64,000 nucleotides of DNA from Lachnoclostridium sp. An131 (GCF_002160825.1 NZ_NFLI01000005.1:1-64000); one strand, 5' to 3'; shown: positions 31,152 through 40,971, counted from the first letter of the stretch. Notes: generated from the letters alone by a model not told the origin. Numbers and translations: made by a program.

Positions 31152-32240
31152 TTACTGGGAAAGCCTGTCCAGGTATTTCATATAGCTGGCCACCATAAGA
31201 GCAATCTTAAAGGTCAGCGCGTCCTCAAACACACGGATATCCAGGCCTGTGGTTTTCTGAAGCTTCTCCAGACGATACACCAGTGTATTTCGGTGCACAA
31301 AAAGCTGGCGGGCTGTCTCCGACACATTCAGGTTGTTTTCAAAAAACTTCTCAATCGTCGTCAACGTCTCCTCATCGAAGGTATCCGGCAGATTCTCTCC
31401 GAAAATCTCCTTCATAAACATCTCGCACAGCGGCAGCGGCAGCTGATAAATCAGACGCCCGATTCCCAGCGTATGGTAGGCAGTCACGGTCTTTTCCGGA
31501 TAAAAAATTCTGCCCACCTCCATGGCCATCTTCGCTTCCTTATAGGACTTAGACACATCCTTAAGCTGGCCGACCATGGTTCCGTAGGACACGCGAACCC
31601 TCTCCGCATCTTCCGTATTCAGCATGTTAGCCAGCATACCTGCGATCTCTTCCAGCGTCTCATAGGTATCCTGCTCTCCCACAGCCTTCACAACCACAAT
31701 ATTTTTTTGATCCACCGCCGTGATCACATCCTGAGAACGGGGCGCAAATACACTTCTCACTGCTTCCAGAGCCATGGCGTCCTTCTCATCCCTGGTCTCC
31801 ACCAGATAAACGACACGCACAGCCTCTGTCTCAATATGCAGCTTCTTAGCCTGGCTGTAAATATCTACGAGCAGCAGATTATCCAGCAGCAGATTCTGAA
31901 TGAAATTGTTCCGGTCAAAGCGCTCTTTGTATGCCACAATCAGGTTTTGAAGCTCACTGACAGCCACCTTTCCGATCATATAAGCGTCCTCGCCGCTTCC
32001 CTTCGCCAGCAGTATGTACGCAAGAACCCCTTCATCATATACCTTGAAAAAGTGGCATCCCTGCAGGCTCTGCCCTTCCGCGGGCGACTGCGCAAAGGTC
32101 CGAATCATCTCCTGAGAAATATTTTCCAGCTCAAATGTCGAAGCAGCCGTATTCCCATCCGTCTCCGTCACGCAGAGATCGATTTTTGTAATCGACCGCA
32201 ATTCTTCTATTGTTGCCTGTATCACCTGATTGGAAATCAT
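31152..32240 (-). CDS. PucR/CdaR-family transcriptional regulator
   Basis: A 362-residue protein. The N-terminal half has a sensor-like domain (residues 1-130), followed by a GGDEF-like CdaR domain near 140-250 and a C-terminal PucR helix-turn-helix (ENNLNVSETARQLFVHRNTL, VYRLEKLQKTTGLDIR). Members regulate sugar-diacid, purine or amino-acid use, usually of neighbouring genes. No obvious target operon is adjacent here; it stands alone between terminators, so the effector and targets cannot be assigned. Confidence 0.8.
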   Translation of the reverse strand: MISNQVIQATIEELRSITKIDLCVTETDGNTAASTFELENISQEMIRTFAQSPAEGQSLQGCHFFKVYDEGVLAYILLAKGSGEDAYMIGKVAVSELQNLIVAYKERFDRNNFIQNLLLDNLLLVDIYSQAKKLHIETEAVRVVYLVETRDEKDAMALEAVRSVFAPRSQDVITAVDQKNIVVVKAVGEQDTYETLEEIAGMLANMLNTEDAERVRVSYGTMVGQLKDVSKSYKEAKMAMEVGRIFYPEKTVTAYHTLGIGRLIYQLPLPLCEMFMKEIFGENLPDTFDEETLTTIEKFFENNLNVSETARQLFVHRNTLVYRLEKLQKTTGLDIRVFEDALTFKIALMVASYMKYLDRLSQ

Positions 32241-32473
32241 GACATTCTCCTCCTCCAGCGCTTATTGTTTTTATTATAGCACGCTTTTTAAGATAATGAC
32301 TATAGTTTTATTTACTTTTTACAAATAATGAATGCTTTCTGATGGAAATTCAGCATTTTCCCGGCTTCCATTTCTTGACTAAGCATATGCGCAGGCTGTA
32401 TGCTGATTACAGAAAGCAGCGCCAGGTACTCCTGCACACTGCATATTTTCAAAACTAATAAGGGAGAAAGGAA

Positions 32474-32965
32474 ATGAAAATCTCTATCATGAGCCGCTCC
32501 ATGGCCGTCCAGGCAATGCAGTCGAATCTGCATGGAGAAAAAACTGTTATTATCTCTATCACAGAGCCAGGCTTTGACATCCCGGATTTCAGGAATAAGG
32601 ATTTGCTGGCCGTATACCCCATGCATTTCTGGGATATCGAAGAGCCGCTGGGTGACTGGCTTCCCGCATCCAGAGAAGATGTCCGCGGAATCAGGGAATT
32701 TATCGACAGATACCGTGACGCTGCACAGCACATCCTTGTCCATTGTGCCGCAGGTATCTCAAGAAGCTCCGCAGCAGCCGCCGCGATATCTGAATATCTG
32801 GGCATAGAGCATCAAATTTTTTCCATACGCAGATACCGTCCCAATATGCATGTCTACCGGCTGATGTGTGAAGAATTTGGAATTGTGAAAACACAGGAAG
32901 ATTATGAGGCGCTGGCTAAAAACCGAAGGAAAAGTCTGTTTGAGGGGCAGGATAGAGGGGGATAA
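32474..32965 (+). CDS. predicted protein tyrosine phosphatase
   Basis: A 163-residue protein with the cysteine phosphatase P-loop HCAAGISRSS (residues about 91-100, C-x5-R) and an aspartate-bearing loop upstream (HFWDIEEPLGDW) that could act as general acid. AGAAAGGAAATG supports the start. This is a small bacterial form related to dual-specificity phosphatases. The substrate is unknown. It is followed by a terminator shared with the convergent tRNA-Thr gene. Confidence 0.8.
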   Translation: MKISIMSRSMAVQAMQSNLHGEKTVIISITEPGFDIPDFRNKDLLAVYPMHFWDIEEPLGDWLPASREDVRGIREFIDRYRDAAQHILVHCAAGISRSSAAAAAISEYLGIEHQIFSIRRYRPNMHVYRLMCEEFGIVKTQEDYEALAKNRRKSLFEGQDRGG

Positions 32966-32992
32966 CCAAAAGCGGCTTGCTAAAAACAGAAA

Positions 32993-33023
32993 AAAGCACG
33001 TAAACCTTATATTTACGTGCTTT
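32993..33023. terminator. bidirectional terminator between phosphatase gene and tRNA-Thr
   Basis: AAAGCACGTAAA / TTTACGTGCTTT (32993-33004 with 33012-33023), loop 7 bases, A/T-runs on both sides. Confidence 0.85.
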
Positions 33024-33040
33024 CTGCTCTATTTCTGAAA

Positions 33041-33113
33041 AGCTGCTGACGGGAATCGGACCCGTGACCTCCGCACTACCAATGCGACGCTCTACCGACT
33101 GAGCCACAGCAGC
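33041..33113 (-). tRNA. tRNA-Thr (anticodon GGT)
   Basis: A 73-base cloverleaf: acceptor GCTGCTG / CAGCAGC, D-stem GCTC/GAGC, anticodon loop TTGGTAG giving GGT, T-arm with GGTCCGATTCCC. Reads ACC and ACT. Confidence 0.95.
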
Positions 33114-33202
33114 ATCTAGCGCAACGCGCTAGATTATATTAGCATTAACAGCTAAAAATGTCAAGAAAGAAATTAAACTTTTTCAAATTATTTTTTGTTC
33201 CT

Positions 33203-34417
33203 TTATTCGTTAGATGCCGTGCTGGTATTTGTGTTTGTACCCAGAGTCACTTCAACCGTCTGCTCCACATACTCTCCATCTGAAACGGCGCTGTAGGTAA
33301 TCTCCACCGTCTCGCCTGAACGGTAATAGGAAATCAGATTCTGCAGGTCAGACATCGAAGAAACACTGGTTCCATCAAATTTTGTAATAATATTTCCCTG
33401 CTGCAGTCCTGCTGCCGCTGCTGCGGAGCCTTCCGTTACAGAAGTGATGTAAACGCCCCTGGGCATACCATAAGCTTCCGAAACCTCACTGGTTACATCC
33501 TGGCCTGTGATGCCCAGAAAGCCACGCTCAGCCTCAGCCACCTGCTCTGTACGCGCGGTGCGGTTCATCAGACTCTCAATGATATCGGTTACGTCATCTA
33601 CCGGAATCGCATAGCCCATTCCTTCGACCGTCGTGTCGGAATACTTTGCCGAGTTAATACCTACCAGCTGGCCCGACATGTTCAGCAGAGCTCCGCCGCT
33701 GTTGCCGGGATTGATCGCAGCGTCTGTCTGAATCAGCTCGTTCGTAACACCGTCAATCGTTACCGAACGGTTCAGAGCACTGACGATTCCTGTAGTCACA
33801 GACTGACCATAGCCAAGAGCGTTTCCGATAGCCACGACCTGCTCGCCTACCTGAAGGTCCGATGAGCTTCCTATCTCAATGACCTTTATCTTGGAAAGCG
33901 TATCTTCGGAAAGATCGCTCTTATTTACGGAAATCACCGCAATATCATGATCTGCATCCGTACCGTTAATATGGCCCTCTGCCGCAGTCTCGTCCACAAA
34001 GCCTACGCTCAGTGTCTGCGCGCCTTCCACAACATGGTTGTTGGTGACTATCAAAAGCTCTGTATCTGTCTGTCCTACGATGATACCGGAGCCGCTGCTC
34101 TCGCTCTCATATACCTGGCTCTGTCCAAACCAGTTCATCATTTCCTGTACACTCTGATTGGTAATCGCTACCAGAGAGGGCATTGCTGCGTCGGCAATTG
34201 CTGAAACCGACGAAGTTTCGGAAGAACTGCTGGAGTCTGATGCATCAGCGGATGTACTCACCGCATTTGCCATATTCAGCTCCGCAGTCTGCTCCTCCTC
34301 TGAGCCTGTGCCCAGCTGGTTAAATAAATAATTCGTTCCCTGAAACGCTGCGCTCGCCATTACGCCAAACGTAAGCGCTACCGCTACAAATTTTGCTCCT
34401 TTTTTAATCTTCCACAT
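33203..34417 (-). CDS. HtrA/DegP-like serine protease with one PDZ domain
   Basis: The start is ATG 34417 (AAGGAGG upstream); the longer frame from 34549 is rejected. The 404-residue protein has an N-terminal membrane anchor (residues 9-26), a Ser/Ala-rich linker (45-75), a trypsin-like domain with triad H128 (TNNHVVEG), D158 (DHDIAVI) and S240 (GNSGGALL), and a PDZ domain near 300-390. It degrades or refolds misfolded proteins outside the membrane. Its length and single PDZ match Gram-positive HtrA. Confidence 0.9.
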   Translation of the reverse strand: MWKIKKGAKFVAVALTFGVMASAAFQGTNYLFNQLGTGSEEEQTAELNMANAVSTSADASDSSSSSETSSVSAIADAAMPSLVAITNQSVQEMMNWFGQSQVYESESSGSGIIVGQTDTELLIVTNNHVVEGAQTLSVGFVDETAAEGHINGTDADHDIAVISVNKSDLSEDTLSKIKVIEIGSSSDLQVGEQVVAIGNALGYGQSVTTGIVSALNRSVTIDGVTNELIQTDAAINPGNSGGALLNMSGQLVGINSAKYSDTTVEGMGYAIPVDDVTDIIESLMNRTARTEQVAEAERGFLGITGQDVTSEVSEAYGMPRGVYITSVTEGSAAAAAGLQQGNIITKFDGTSVSSMSDLQNLISYYRSGETVEITYSAVSDGEYVEQTVEVTLGTNTNTSTASNE

Positions 34418-34585
34418 ATCTATGACCTCCTTAAAGAGTTTACTTTTTTCTTTTGACAAAGTCATTATACGGAAGGTCTGTGATACAATTGTGGTATTTG
34501 TATGGAGAATTTGTGGTATTCCTGTGTTTTTTCTGTGTCCTCTGCGCATACTGAAACTATCACCGTAATATCAGGAGGAGCTTGT

Positions 34586-34822
34586 ATGAAACAGCAGAAC
34601 GATTCAAAAAACCGAGAAAAAGCATCCGAAGGCAGAATTGTCCAAAACCGGGCTGGCCGCGACGATGTGGACGGCTACGATTACCTTGGGAAATCCTGCT
34701 CCGCTTCAGACTGTACCGGCCTGATCCCCAGCGAACCACAGAATAAGGCGGAACAGGATTCCTATGAGGAGCTCTATCATTACCAGCCGAAGCCCGTTGC
34801 AAAGAATACTTCAAAAAGCTGA
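34586..34822 (+). CDS. small hydrophilic hypothetical protein, 78 residues
   Basis: ATG 34586 has AGGAGGAGCTTGT ahead. The product is polar and probably disordered (MKQQNDSKNREKASEGRIVQ), with a Tyr/Asp-rich middle (GRDDVDGYDYLGKSCSASDC). It resembles small cytosolic proteins seen beside stress genes in Lachnospiraceae, but I cannot name a family. It is divergent from htrA and followed by a terminator, so it forms its own unit. Confidence 0.6.
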   Translation: MKQQNDSKNREKASEGRIVQNRAGRDDVDGYDYLGKSCSASDCTGLIPSEPQNKAEQDSYEELYHYQPKPVAKNTSKS

Positions 34823-34867
34823 CCGAAGGGCCAGACTTATCACGCAAAAGCTGCATACCGCAAAAGT

Positions 34868-34902
34868 GGAGGGCCTTCCCCTGCCGCATGGGAAAGCCCT
34901 CC
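34868..34902 (+). terminator. terminator after the 78-residue gene
   Basis: GGAGGGCCTTCCC / GGGAAAGCCCTCC (34868-34880 with 34890-34902; one mismatch pair), then GCCTTTAT. Confidence 0.75.
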
Positions 34903-34963
34903 GCCTTTATCTTCGTACCATCCTGCCTTTTCTGCAGAAACGATTTCCTGTGATCTAAATCCT

Positions 34964-36628
34964 TTATTCTTCCGCAGACTCTCCTTCACCGGAAGTCTCT
35001 CCGGAGGTATCTACAGAAGCCGTATCGGCCCCTGCTTCTCCTGCCACATAATCGAAAAGTGTCTTTGCATCTGTATAGCGTCCTGCGTCGCTGTCCTCCA
35101 TAACAGCTGCCACATAACGCTTTCCGCCGATTTCCGCTGATGCGACCAGGCATTTCACGTCATTATAGCTGCCGGTCTTCATACCTGTGGCGCCCTCGTA
35201 ATAATTGTCGTCAGAGGGCTGAATCAGCAGATTCGTGTTCCGGTAGGTCACATCCATGTTATCAAACAGCGCCCGGTAGGTGCTGGCTCCGCAAAGCCTC
35301 ATAATCGCCTCATTTTCCATGCAGGCTCTGGCAATCCGTACCATATCACGGGCTGTCGTGTACTGGCCGTCTGACTGATCGCCGTCCGGAGTCTCAAAAT
35401 TGGAATTCTCCAGATTCAGCTCTGCCGCCATATCTCCTACCGCGCCCATAAACGCTTCAATGGCATCCGCCACGGACGCCTCGTCATTGCCGAGGATTTT
35501 ATGTCCTGTATAATTTGCCAGCGCATACGCGGCGTCATTGCCGGAAGGCACCAGCATCGCCCCAAGGAAGGTCTCCACTTTACCGCTGGTCCCCACCTTC
35601 AGGCTGGCCGTCGACGCGCCCTCGCTGATCAGATTGATTTCCTCGCCTGCCGTCATCGTCTCGTCCAGGCTGCAGTACCGAAGCACCGTCAGGGCCGTCA
35701 TCAGCTTCGTCGTGCTGGCCGGCGTCACTTGCTCCGTACCGTTCTTTTCATATAAAATCAAATCATCGTCAATCGAAAACAGGCAGGCCGCCCCCGCTTC
35801 AATCGAAAGCTCCGGCATACTCTCAGAAGTCTTAAGCTTTTTCGCCTCTTCCTCCGCAAGCCTCTGCGCCTCCGCCTCCGCTGCCGCCTGCGCAGCAGCT
35901 GCCTCTTCCGCCGCCTGCTTCTCCTGAGCAGCCTTTACCTCTCTGACGCGGGCCGCCTCCAGCTGGGTTCCCCGTCCAATCACGCAGAGGAGCATCAAAA
36001 GCACCAGAAACTCCAGCTCCATCCGCACCGGAAATGGAACGCTGTGTCTTCTGGAGCGCTTTACAGTTCCCATACGCTCAGCCTCCCGGAAATACCGGCA
36101 GAGAAGGCAAAACAGAAAATATCCGATAAAGGTTCCAAGCAAGGCCAGAATCACATCATCAAGACGGCAGTCCACAGTCTGCAGAAACAGCTGGAATATC
36201 TCGATAAAAAGAGCGATTCCTCCGCAGAGAGCCAGAACCTTCGTAAAATGACGGTATCTCCGAAACAGAAATGGAATCAGGAAACCGAGAGGCACAAATT
36301 TGAATACTGCTCCTAATACTGCCCCAAAGCCCTGCGCAGAGGCCAAATCAATCATTCCCTTTACAGGAATCAGATCGGTCCCCGGGAACGTAGGTTTTAT
36401 GGAAAATTCAAGCGTCGGAGTGACGGATGAAGAAAAAAGCGTCAAAAGCCAGAATGCCAGCAGGAGGAATCCCGCCTCGTGCAGAATCGGAACCCGCATC
36501 TGCCCTCTGTAGTACATAATCCAGATAAGCGCCCGAAAAATCAGATATACGATAACTCCAATCAGAAGATACGGAACAGCGCTTCCAAAATAATTCGACA
36601 AGAAATTCCCTCCTTCCCCTTCTTCCAT
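34964..36628 (-). CDS. VanZ-like domain fused to a D-alanyl-D-alanine carboxypeptidase
   Basis: A 554-residue fusion. Residues 15-185 are a VanZ-like membrane domain (KFVPLGFLIPFLFRR, IEIFQLFLQTVDCRLDDVIL). A further membrane helix lies at 205-220. An Ala/Glu/Lys-rich helix (222-268) acts as spacer. Residues 275-530 are an S11 penicillin-binding domain with SxxK at 305-308 (STTK), SGN at 362-364 and KTG at 484-486, so the enzyme should be active. It would trim pentapeptide stems outside the membrane. VanZ and D,D-carboxypeptidase (VanY) functions both belong to glycopeptide resistance; their joining here is suggestive. Confidence 0.85.
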   Translation of the reverse strand: MEEGEGGNFLSNYFGSAVPYLLIGVIVYLIFRALIWIMYYRGQMRVPILHEAGFLLLAFWLLTLFSSSVTPTLEFSIKPTFPGTDLIPVKGMIDLASAQGFGAVLGAVFKFVPLGFLIPFLFRRYRHFTKVLALCGGIALFIEIFQLFLQTVDCRLDDVILALLGTFIGYFLFCLLCRYFREAERMGTVKRSRRHSVPFPVRMELEFLVLLMLLCVIGRGTQLEAARVREVKAAQEKQAAEEAAAAQAAAEAEAQRLAEEEAKKLKTSESMPELSIEAGAACLFSIDDDLILYEKNGTEQVTPASTTKLMTALTVLRYCSLDETMTAGEEINLISEGASTASLKVGTSGKVETFLGAMLVPSGNDAAYALANYTGHKILGNDEASVADAIEAFMGAVGDMAAELNLENSNFETPDGDQSDGQYTTARDMVRIARACMENEAIMRLCGASTYRALFDNMDVTYRNTNLLIQPSDDNYYEGATGMKTGSYNDVKCLVASAEIGGKRYVAAVMEDSDAGRYTDAKTLFDYVAGEAGADTASVDTSGETSGEGESAEE

Positions 36629-36688
36629 GCCACATAGCGCGGTATAATATCTATCGACATTATACCATGATTAAAGCGAAAAGTGGAT

Positions 36689-37270
36689 CTAATTCGCCAA
36701 AAATTTCTTTAATTTTCTCCGAATTCGCTGAAGCGCGTTATCGACAGATTTCGGGGAACGGTTCAGCCCCGCTGCAATCTCCGTATAGCTCTCGCCCTCC
36801 AGGTAAAACTGAAGAATCTTTTTCTCCATGGGACTTAAGACCTTCCAGATCTCCTTCCGAAGCCCCTCGATGTTCTCTCTGTCAATCAGCAGCTCCTCCG
36901 GACTCTTCCCCTGAGGCCCATCCTCCTGCGTGTCCAGCTGATCTGAGAGCTCCACATAGCTATTCAGCGGCGCATGCTTCTGCCGCCCCGCCGCCTGTAC
37001 CGCGCTGTACAGCTGCCGGGAAATGCATAGCCTGGCGAAGGCTTCAAAGGAGGCCTCCTTCTCCGGCCTGTAATCCCGGATAGCCTTAAAAAGCCCCAGC
37101 ATTCCTTCCTGAATCAGATCATCATTATCGCCGCCCATCAGATACAGAGCTCTCGCCTGATTGCGCACCTGGCGCTTATACCGCTCAATCAGGATGTCCA
37201 TACAGGTGGAATCTCCTCCGCGGATCCGCTCCACGAGCTCTTCGTCTGTCAGTTGTCTCAATTTACACAT
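36689..37270 (-). CDS. sigH: RNA polymerase sigma factor SigH-type (stationary phase/sporulation)
   Basis: A 193-residue sigma-70 family protein: region 2 near 15-85 (YLMGGDNDDLIQEGMLGLFK, EKEASFEAFARLCISRQLYS) and region 4 near 135-190 (LSPMEKKILQFYLEGESYTE, LNRSPKSVDNALQRIRRKLK). It matches sigma-H in length and in its conserved place after cysE-cysS-mrnC-rlmB. Its start overlaps the rlmB stop by 8 bases. The yacP-type gene normally between rlmB and sigH is missing here. Sigma-H drives early sporulation genes in relatives. Confidence 0.9.
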   Translation of the reverse strand: MCKLRQLTDEELVERIRGGDSTCMDILIERYKRQVRNQARALYLMGGDNDDLIQEGMLGLFKAIRDYRPEKEASFEAFARLCISRQLYSAVQAAGRQKHAPLNSYVELSDQLDTQEDGPQGKSPEELLIDRENIEGLRKEIWKVLSPMEKKILQFYLEGESYTEIAAGLNRSPKSVDNALQRIRRKLKKFLAN

Positions 37271-38021
37271 CTGTCCCCTGTCTCACCATTCTCTGCCTTA
37301 CAATCTCATAGGACAGCACTCCCGCCGCCACAGAGGCATTCAGAGAATCTATATTTCCTTTCATGGGAATCGAAGCCGTAAAATCACAGGCCTCTCTGAC
37401 CAGCCGGCTCACTCCCTCGCCCTCATTTCCGATGACGAGGCCCACCGGGCCTGTGAGATTCAGATCATACATGAGCTCCCCGCCCATGTCAGCGCACACG
37501 AACCAGAGCCCCTTCTCCTTCAGCTCCCGGATCGTGTTCGTCAGATTTGTCACCTTAGCCACCGGCGTATAATTGATCGCCCCTGCCGAAGCCCTTGCCA
37601 CCACTGCGGTCAGCCCTGCCGCCCGCCTTTTCGGAATAATGACGCCGTGGGCTCCTGCAAGATTTGCTGTCCGGATGATTGCCCCCAGATTATGGGGATC
37701 CTCAATGTCGTCCAGAAGAATCAGGAAGGGATCCTCTCCCTTCTCCCGGGCATTTTCCAGCATTTCCTCCACAGAAGCATAGGCATAAGCCGCTGCCTGG
37801 GCAATCACTCCCTGATGGCGGCCCGTGGAAGAGAGCTGGTCCAGCCGCTCCTTCGTAACGAAGTTGATGATGGTATCATTCTTTCTCGCTTCCCGTTTGA
37901 TGCTGTTGATGCTGCCGTCCTGGCAGCCGTCCAGAATGTAGAGCTTATCTATGGTTTTCCCGGAGCGGAAAGCCTCCAGAACCGCATTTCTTCCCTCTAT
38001 GGTCTGTTCCTTATATCTCAT
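37263..38021 (-). CDS. rlmB: 23S rRNA (guanosine-2'-O-)-methyltransferase RlmB (TrmH family)
   Basis: ATG 38021 (MRYKEQTIEGRNAVLEAF), with AAGGAGGAAAT ahead, gives 252 residues. It has an N-terminal L30e-like RNA-binding domain and a C-terminal knotted SPOUT domain with the motifs NLGAIIRTANLAGAHGVI, VGLVIGNEGEGVSRLV and SIPMKGNIDSLNASVAAGVL. It methylates a ribose in 23S rRNA. The gene is coupled to sigH by an 8-base overlap, part of the classical Bacillota cluster. Confidence 0.92.
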   Translation of the reverse strand: MRYKEQTIEGRNAVLEAFRSGKTIDKLYILDGCQDGSINSIKREARKNDTIINFVTKERLDQLSSTGRHQGVIAQAAAYAYASVEEMLENAREKGEDPFLILLDDIEDPHNLGAIIRTANLAGAHGVIIPKRRAAGLTAVVARASAGAINYTPVAKVTNLTNTIRELKEKGLWFVCADMGGELMYDLNLTGPVGLVIGNEGEGVSRLVREACDFTASIPMKGNIDSLNASVAAGVLSYEIVRQRMVRQGTDV

Positions 38022-38076
38022 ATTTCCTCCTTGCGGCCTTCCTGAAGCCTGTTCAGGCAAATGAAGCCGCGGCTTC

Positions 38077-38517
38077 TCAGAATTCTGCGCCGTCCTCCAG
38101 TCCGAGGCGTACCAGCTCCAGAAGGCGGCCGGTCTGCCCAGTCAGGTAAAGCCATCCCATCAGGGCCTCAAAGCCTGTGGCCTTCCGGTAATCCGTCATC
38201 GTCGCATGCTTTGCCATCGTTGCAGAGTTGGCGTTGCGCCCCCGCCGGAACACATGCAGCTCCTCCTCTGTCAGCGCCTCCCGGATCCGCTCCAGCGAAT
38301 CAGACTGGGCTCCTGCATTCACCAGGCTGCTGGCCCTTTTATGAAGCCGGTTTACCTGAGCATTTCCCTTTCCGGCAAGCAAAGAGCGGATGATCAGCTC
38401 GTAAACCGCATCGCCTACATAGGCCAGCGTCAGCGGGGAATACGTGCGGATATCCGTCTCCTCCAGGCCGAAGTCCTTCCGGATCTCAGCCATGAAATCC
38501 ATTACGCCCGTCTCCAT
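38077..38517 (-). CDS. mrnC: Mini-ribonuclease 3
   Basis: A 146-residue RNase III-like catalytic domain without a double-stranded RNA-binding domain: [20 protein letters not shown] holds the acidic signature, and the second acidic cluster is [13 protein letters not shown]. It matures the ends of 23S rRNA. It overlaps the cysS end by 16 bases and precedes rlmB by 55, as in Bacillus. Confidence 0.92.
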   Translation of the reverse strand: METGVMDFMAEIRKDFGLEETDIRTYSPLTLAYVGDAVYELIIRSLLAGKGNAQVNRLHKRASSLVNAGAQSDSLERIREALTEEELHVFRRGRNANSATMAKHATMTDYRKATGFEALMGWLYLTGQTGRLLELVRLGLEDGAEF

Positions 38518-39908
38518 TTTACACCCTCACGCGTATCCTCCAGCACAATGCCCTTCTCCAGAAGCTCGGCGCGGATCTCGTCCGCCCGGGCAAAATTCTT
38601 TTCCTTTCTGGCCTGCTGCCGTTCCGCAATCAGAGCCTCTACGTCCGCATCCAGAAGCTCCTCCTTCTTCTCAATCACAAGGCCCAGAATATCGCAGAGC
38701 GTCTTCAGGCGATCCAGGCATTTCTGCAGATATTCCCTGGAATTGTCCGCGCCTGTATGCGTGTTCAGATATTTTACCAGCTCAAAAATAGCGGAGATAG
38801 CGTCAGCAGTATTGAAATCGTCGTCCATCGCCTCTTCAAACTTCTTTACATACTCCTCGGAAGCGTCGTAATGCGCCAGCTCACTCTCGGACATTCCTTC
38901 GTTCTTTGCGTTTTCTATCAGATGCTTCAGATTGTCAGCCGCCGTCACAATGCGGTCCAGGCTGGACTTGGAGGACTGCATCAGCTCTGCGCTGAAGTTT
39001 AAAGGGCTTCTGTAATGAGCGTTCAGCATGAAGAAGCGCAGCACCTGCAGATCGTATTTCTCGCTGATCTCCCGCACCGTAAAGAAGTTGCCGAGAGATT
39101 TGGACATTTTCTTATTGTCAATATTCAGGAATGCGTTATGCATCCAGTACTTTGCAAATTCCTTGCCGTTGCAGGCTTCACTCTGGGCAATCTCATTTTC
39201 ATGATGAGGAAAGACCAGATCCTCTCCGCCCGCATGAATATCAATCTGCTCTCCAAGATATTTTTTCGACATCTCAGAGCACTCGATATGCCATCCCGGA
39301 CGACCCTCGCTCCAGGGAGAAGCCCAGGCCGGCTCGCCCTCCTTTTTCGGCTTCCAGAGCACGAAATCCAGCGGATCCTCCTTCTCATCCTCTCCGGACA
39401 CCAGAAGAGAACGGTTTCCGCTTCTTAAGTCGTCCAGATTCTTGTGGGACAGCTTGCCATAGGGCTCAAATTTTCTTGTGCGGAAATACACGGTTCCATT
39501 GACCTCATAGGCATAGCCCTTGTCAATCAGCGTCTTAATCATCTCGATCATGCCGGGGATTTCCTGCGTCGCCAGCGGATGAGTCGTAGCCGGCTTCACA
39601 TTCATCATTTCCATGTCCTTCCTGCACTCGGCAATATAGCGTTCTGAAATCTCCTGCGCAGACACGCCCTCCTCAATCGCTTTCTTGATAATCTTGTCGT
39701 CTACATCTGTGAAATTGGATACGTAATTCACGTCATAGCCCTTATACTCCAGGTACCGGCGCACCGTGTCAAAGACGATCATGGGGCGCGCGTTTCCGAT
39801 ATGAATAAAATTGTATACGGTCGGGCCGCAGACATACATCTTTACCTTTCCCTCTTCCAGGGGAACGAATTCTTCTTTTCTCTTTGTCAGCGTATTATAG
39901 ATTTTCAT
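38502..39908 (-). CDS. cysS: cysteinyl-tRNA synthetase
   Basis: ATG 39908 ([20 protein letters not shown]) gives 468 residues, the normal length; the 24 extra codons upstream belong to the cysE overlap. It is a class I synthetase with HIGN (in [11 protein letters not shown]), KMSKS ([12 protein letters not shown]) and the zinc ligands CGPTVY, HIECSEM and HHENE. It charges tRNA-Cys. It is co-transcribed with cysE behind the T-box leader. Confidence 0.95.
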   Translation of the reverse strand: MKIYNTLTKRKEEFVPLEEGKVKMYVCGPTVYNFIHIGNARPMIVFDTVRRYLEYKGYDVNYVSNFTDVDDKIIKKAIEEGVSAQEISERYIAECRKDMEMMNVKPATTHPLATQEIPGMIEMIKTLIDKGYAYEVNGTVYFRTRKFEPYGKLSHKNLDDLRSGNRSLLVSGEDEKEDPLDFVLWKPKKEGEPAWASPWSEGRPGWHIECSEMSKKYLGEQIDIHAGGEDLVFPHHENEIAQSEACNGKEFAKYWMHNAFLNIDNKKMSKSLGNFFTVREISEKYDLQVLRFFMLNAHYRSPLNFSAELMQSSKSSLDRIVTAADNLKHLIENAKNEGMSESELAHYDASEEYVKKFEEAMDDDFNTADAISAIFELVKYLNTHTGADNSREYLQKCLDRLKTLCDILGLVIEKKEELLDADVEALIAERQQARKEKNFARADEIRAELLEKGIVLEDTREGVKWRRA

Positions 39909-40611
39909 GAGTTTTCTCCTTTTTCTCCTTATTCTCTCTGCCTTCTTTTTTCTCTTTCTTATTCTTTTTTGTCTTCTCAAGCTCCAGCACCTGGGCCCGC
40001 AGCATATCGTTTTCCTGCTGGAGCTTCGTCAGGCACTCCATAACCGGATCGGGCAGATCTACCTGGTTCATATCGCTGCGCGGCACCTTTACATCGTTCC
40101 GCTTTACGATACGCCCCGGAACGCCCACCACCGTACAATTGGGAGGCACTTCCTTGAGTACGACCGAACCGGCCCCAATCTTTGAATTTTCTCCAATGGT
40201 GAAGGAGCCCAAAATCTTGGCGCCGGCGCTCACCATGACATTGTCCTTCAGGGTCGGATGCCGCTTTCCCTTTTCCTTCCCGGTTCCGCCCAGCGTCACG
40301 CCCTGATAAAGCGTCACATTGTCGCCGATGATTGCCGTCTCGCCGATGATGACTCCGGAGCCGTGGTCGATAAACAGCCCTTTGCCAATGGTGGCTCCCG
40401 GATGAATCTCGATTCCTGTTTTGCGCACTGTCCTCTGTGACAGCCACCTGGCCCAGAAATAATGTCCCTTCAGATACCACCTGTGAGCCAGCCGGTAGCT
40501 TAAGATCGCCCGGAAGCTGGGATACAGAAGCACCTCCGCCGGCGTCTTGATTGCCGGATCCCGTTCCGTGATGACCTGAAATTCCTCCTTGATATATTTG
40601 ATAATTCCCAT
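39895..40611 (-). CDS. cysE: serine O-acetyltransferase
   Basis: A 238-residue enzyme with a left-handed beta-helix of hexapeptide repeats ([40 protein letters not shown]). The catalytic His/Asp are in FIDHGSG and HPTLKDNV. It makes O-acetylserine, the precursor of cysteine. The last 45 residues form a coiled coil ending in a lysine/glutamate-rich tail ([20 protein letters not shown]), longer than usual. First gene of the operon, controlled by the T-box upstream, so cysteine synthesis and charging respond to uncharged tRNA. Confidence 0.93.
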   Translation of the reverse strand: MGIIKYIKEEFQVITERDPAIKTPAEVLLYPSFRAILSYRLAHRWYLKGHYFWARWLSQRTVRKTGIEIHPGATIGKGLFIDHGSGVIIGETAIIGDNVTLYQGVTLGGTGKEKGKRHPTLKDNVMVSAGAKILGSFTIGENSKIGAGSVVLKEVPPNCTVVGVPGRIVKRNDVKVPRSDMNQVDLPDPVMECLTKLQQENDMLRAQVLELEKTKKNKKEKKEGRENKEKKEKTHENL

Positions 40612-40650
40612 ACCTACTCCCCTTTATTTTAAGCTAAGAATCCCTCAGGC

Positions 40651-40965
40651 AAAAGGAGCGTTCTTCCGAAGTGAGACGCCCTTTCTGCCATATAAAAACG
40701 GATACCTTCCTCTCCAAGAGACGAAAGTACCCGCGGTTCCACTCTTCTTAAAGGGCCAAAGCCCCCTCACTCTGCCGCGTAACGTGCGCTCTACGGATTC
40801 GGCTGACAGGCCTTTTTGCCCTTCACCGAACCAGCTCCCGGATGCACTTCGTCTGTCCCTTCACCGAAACGGCTTTCAGCCAGCGGCCGTTCCTCTCTGC
40901 TGCTTCAGGATCAGATTACTCTTCCGTTCTCTGCCTTTTCTTTATAACCAAAAACAACGATTTAC
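40651..40965 (-). promoter_or_regulatory. T-box leader of cysE-cysS
   Basis: The minus strand carries GAGTGGAACCGCGG (40731-40744), the conserved antiterminator T-box. It is followed by a terminator AAAGGGCGT (40676-40684) / ACGCTCCTTTT (40651-40661, one bulge). About 200 bases of structured stem I/II sequence lie before it. Presumed specifier: a Cys codon, because it heads cysE-cysS. Confidence 0.85.
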
Positions 40966-40971
40966 CTTTAT

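Noticed and set aside
32916-33107. 63-codon minus frame over tRNA-Thr
   Set aside because: Reading through the tRNA gene; the MAQSVERRIGSA-type start is a typical tRNA artefact. The same applies to the frame at 43224-43436 over tRNA-Met and tRNA-Val.
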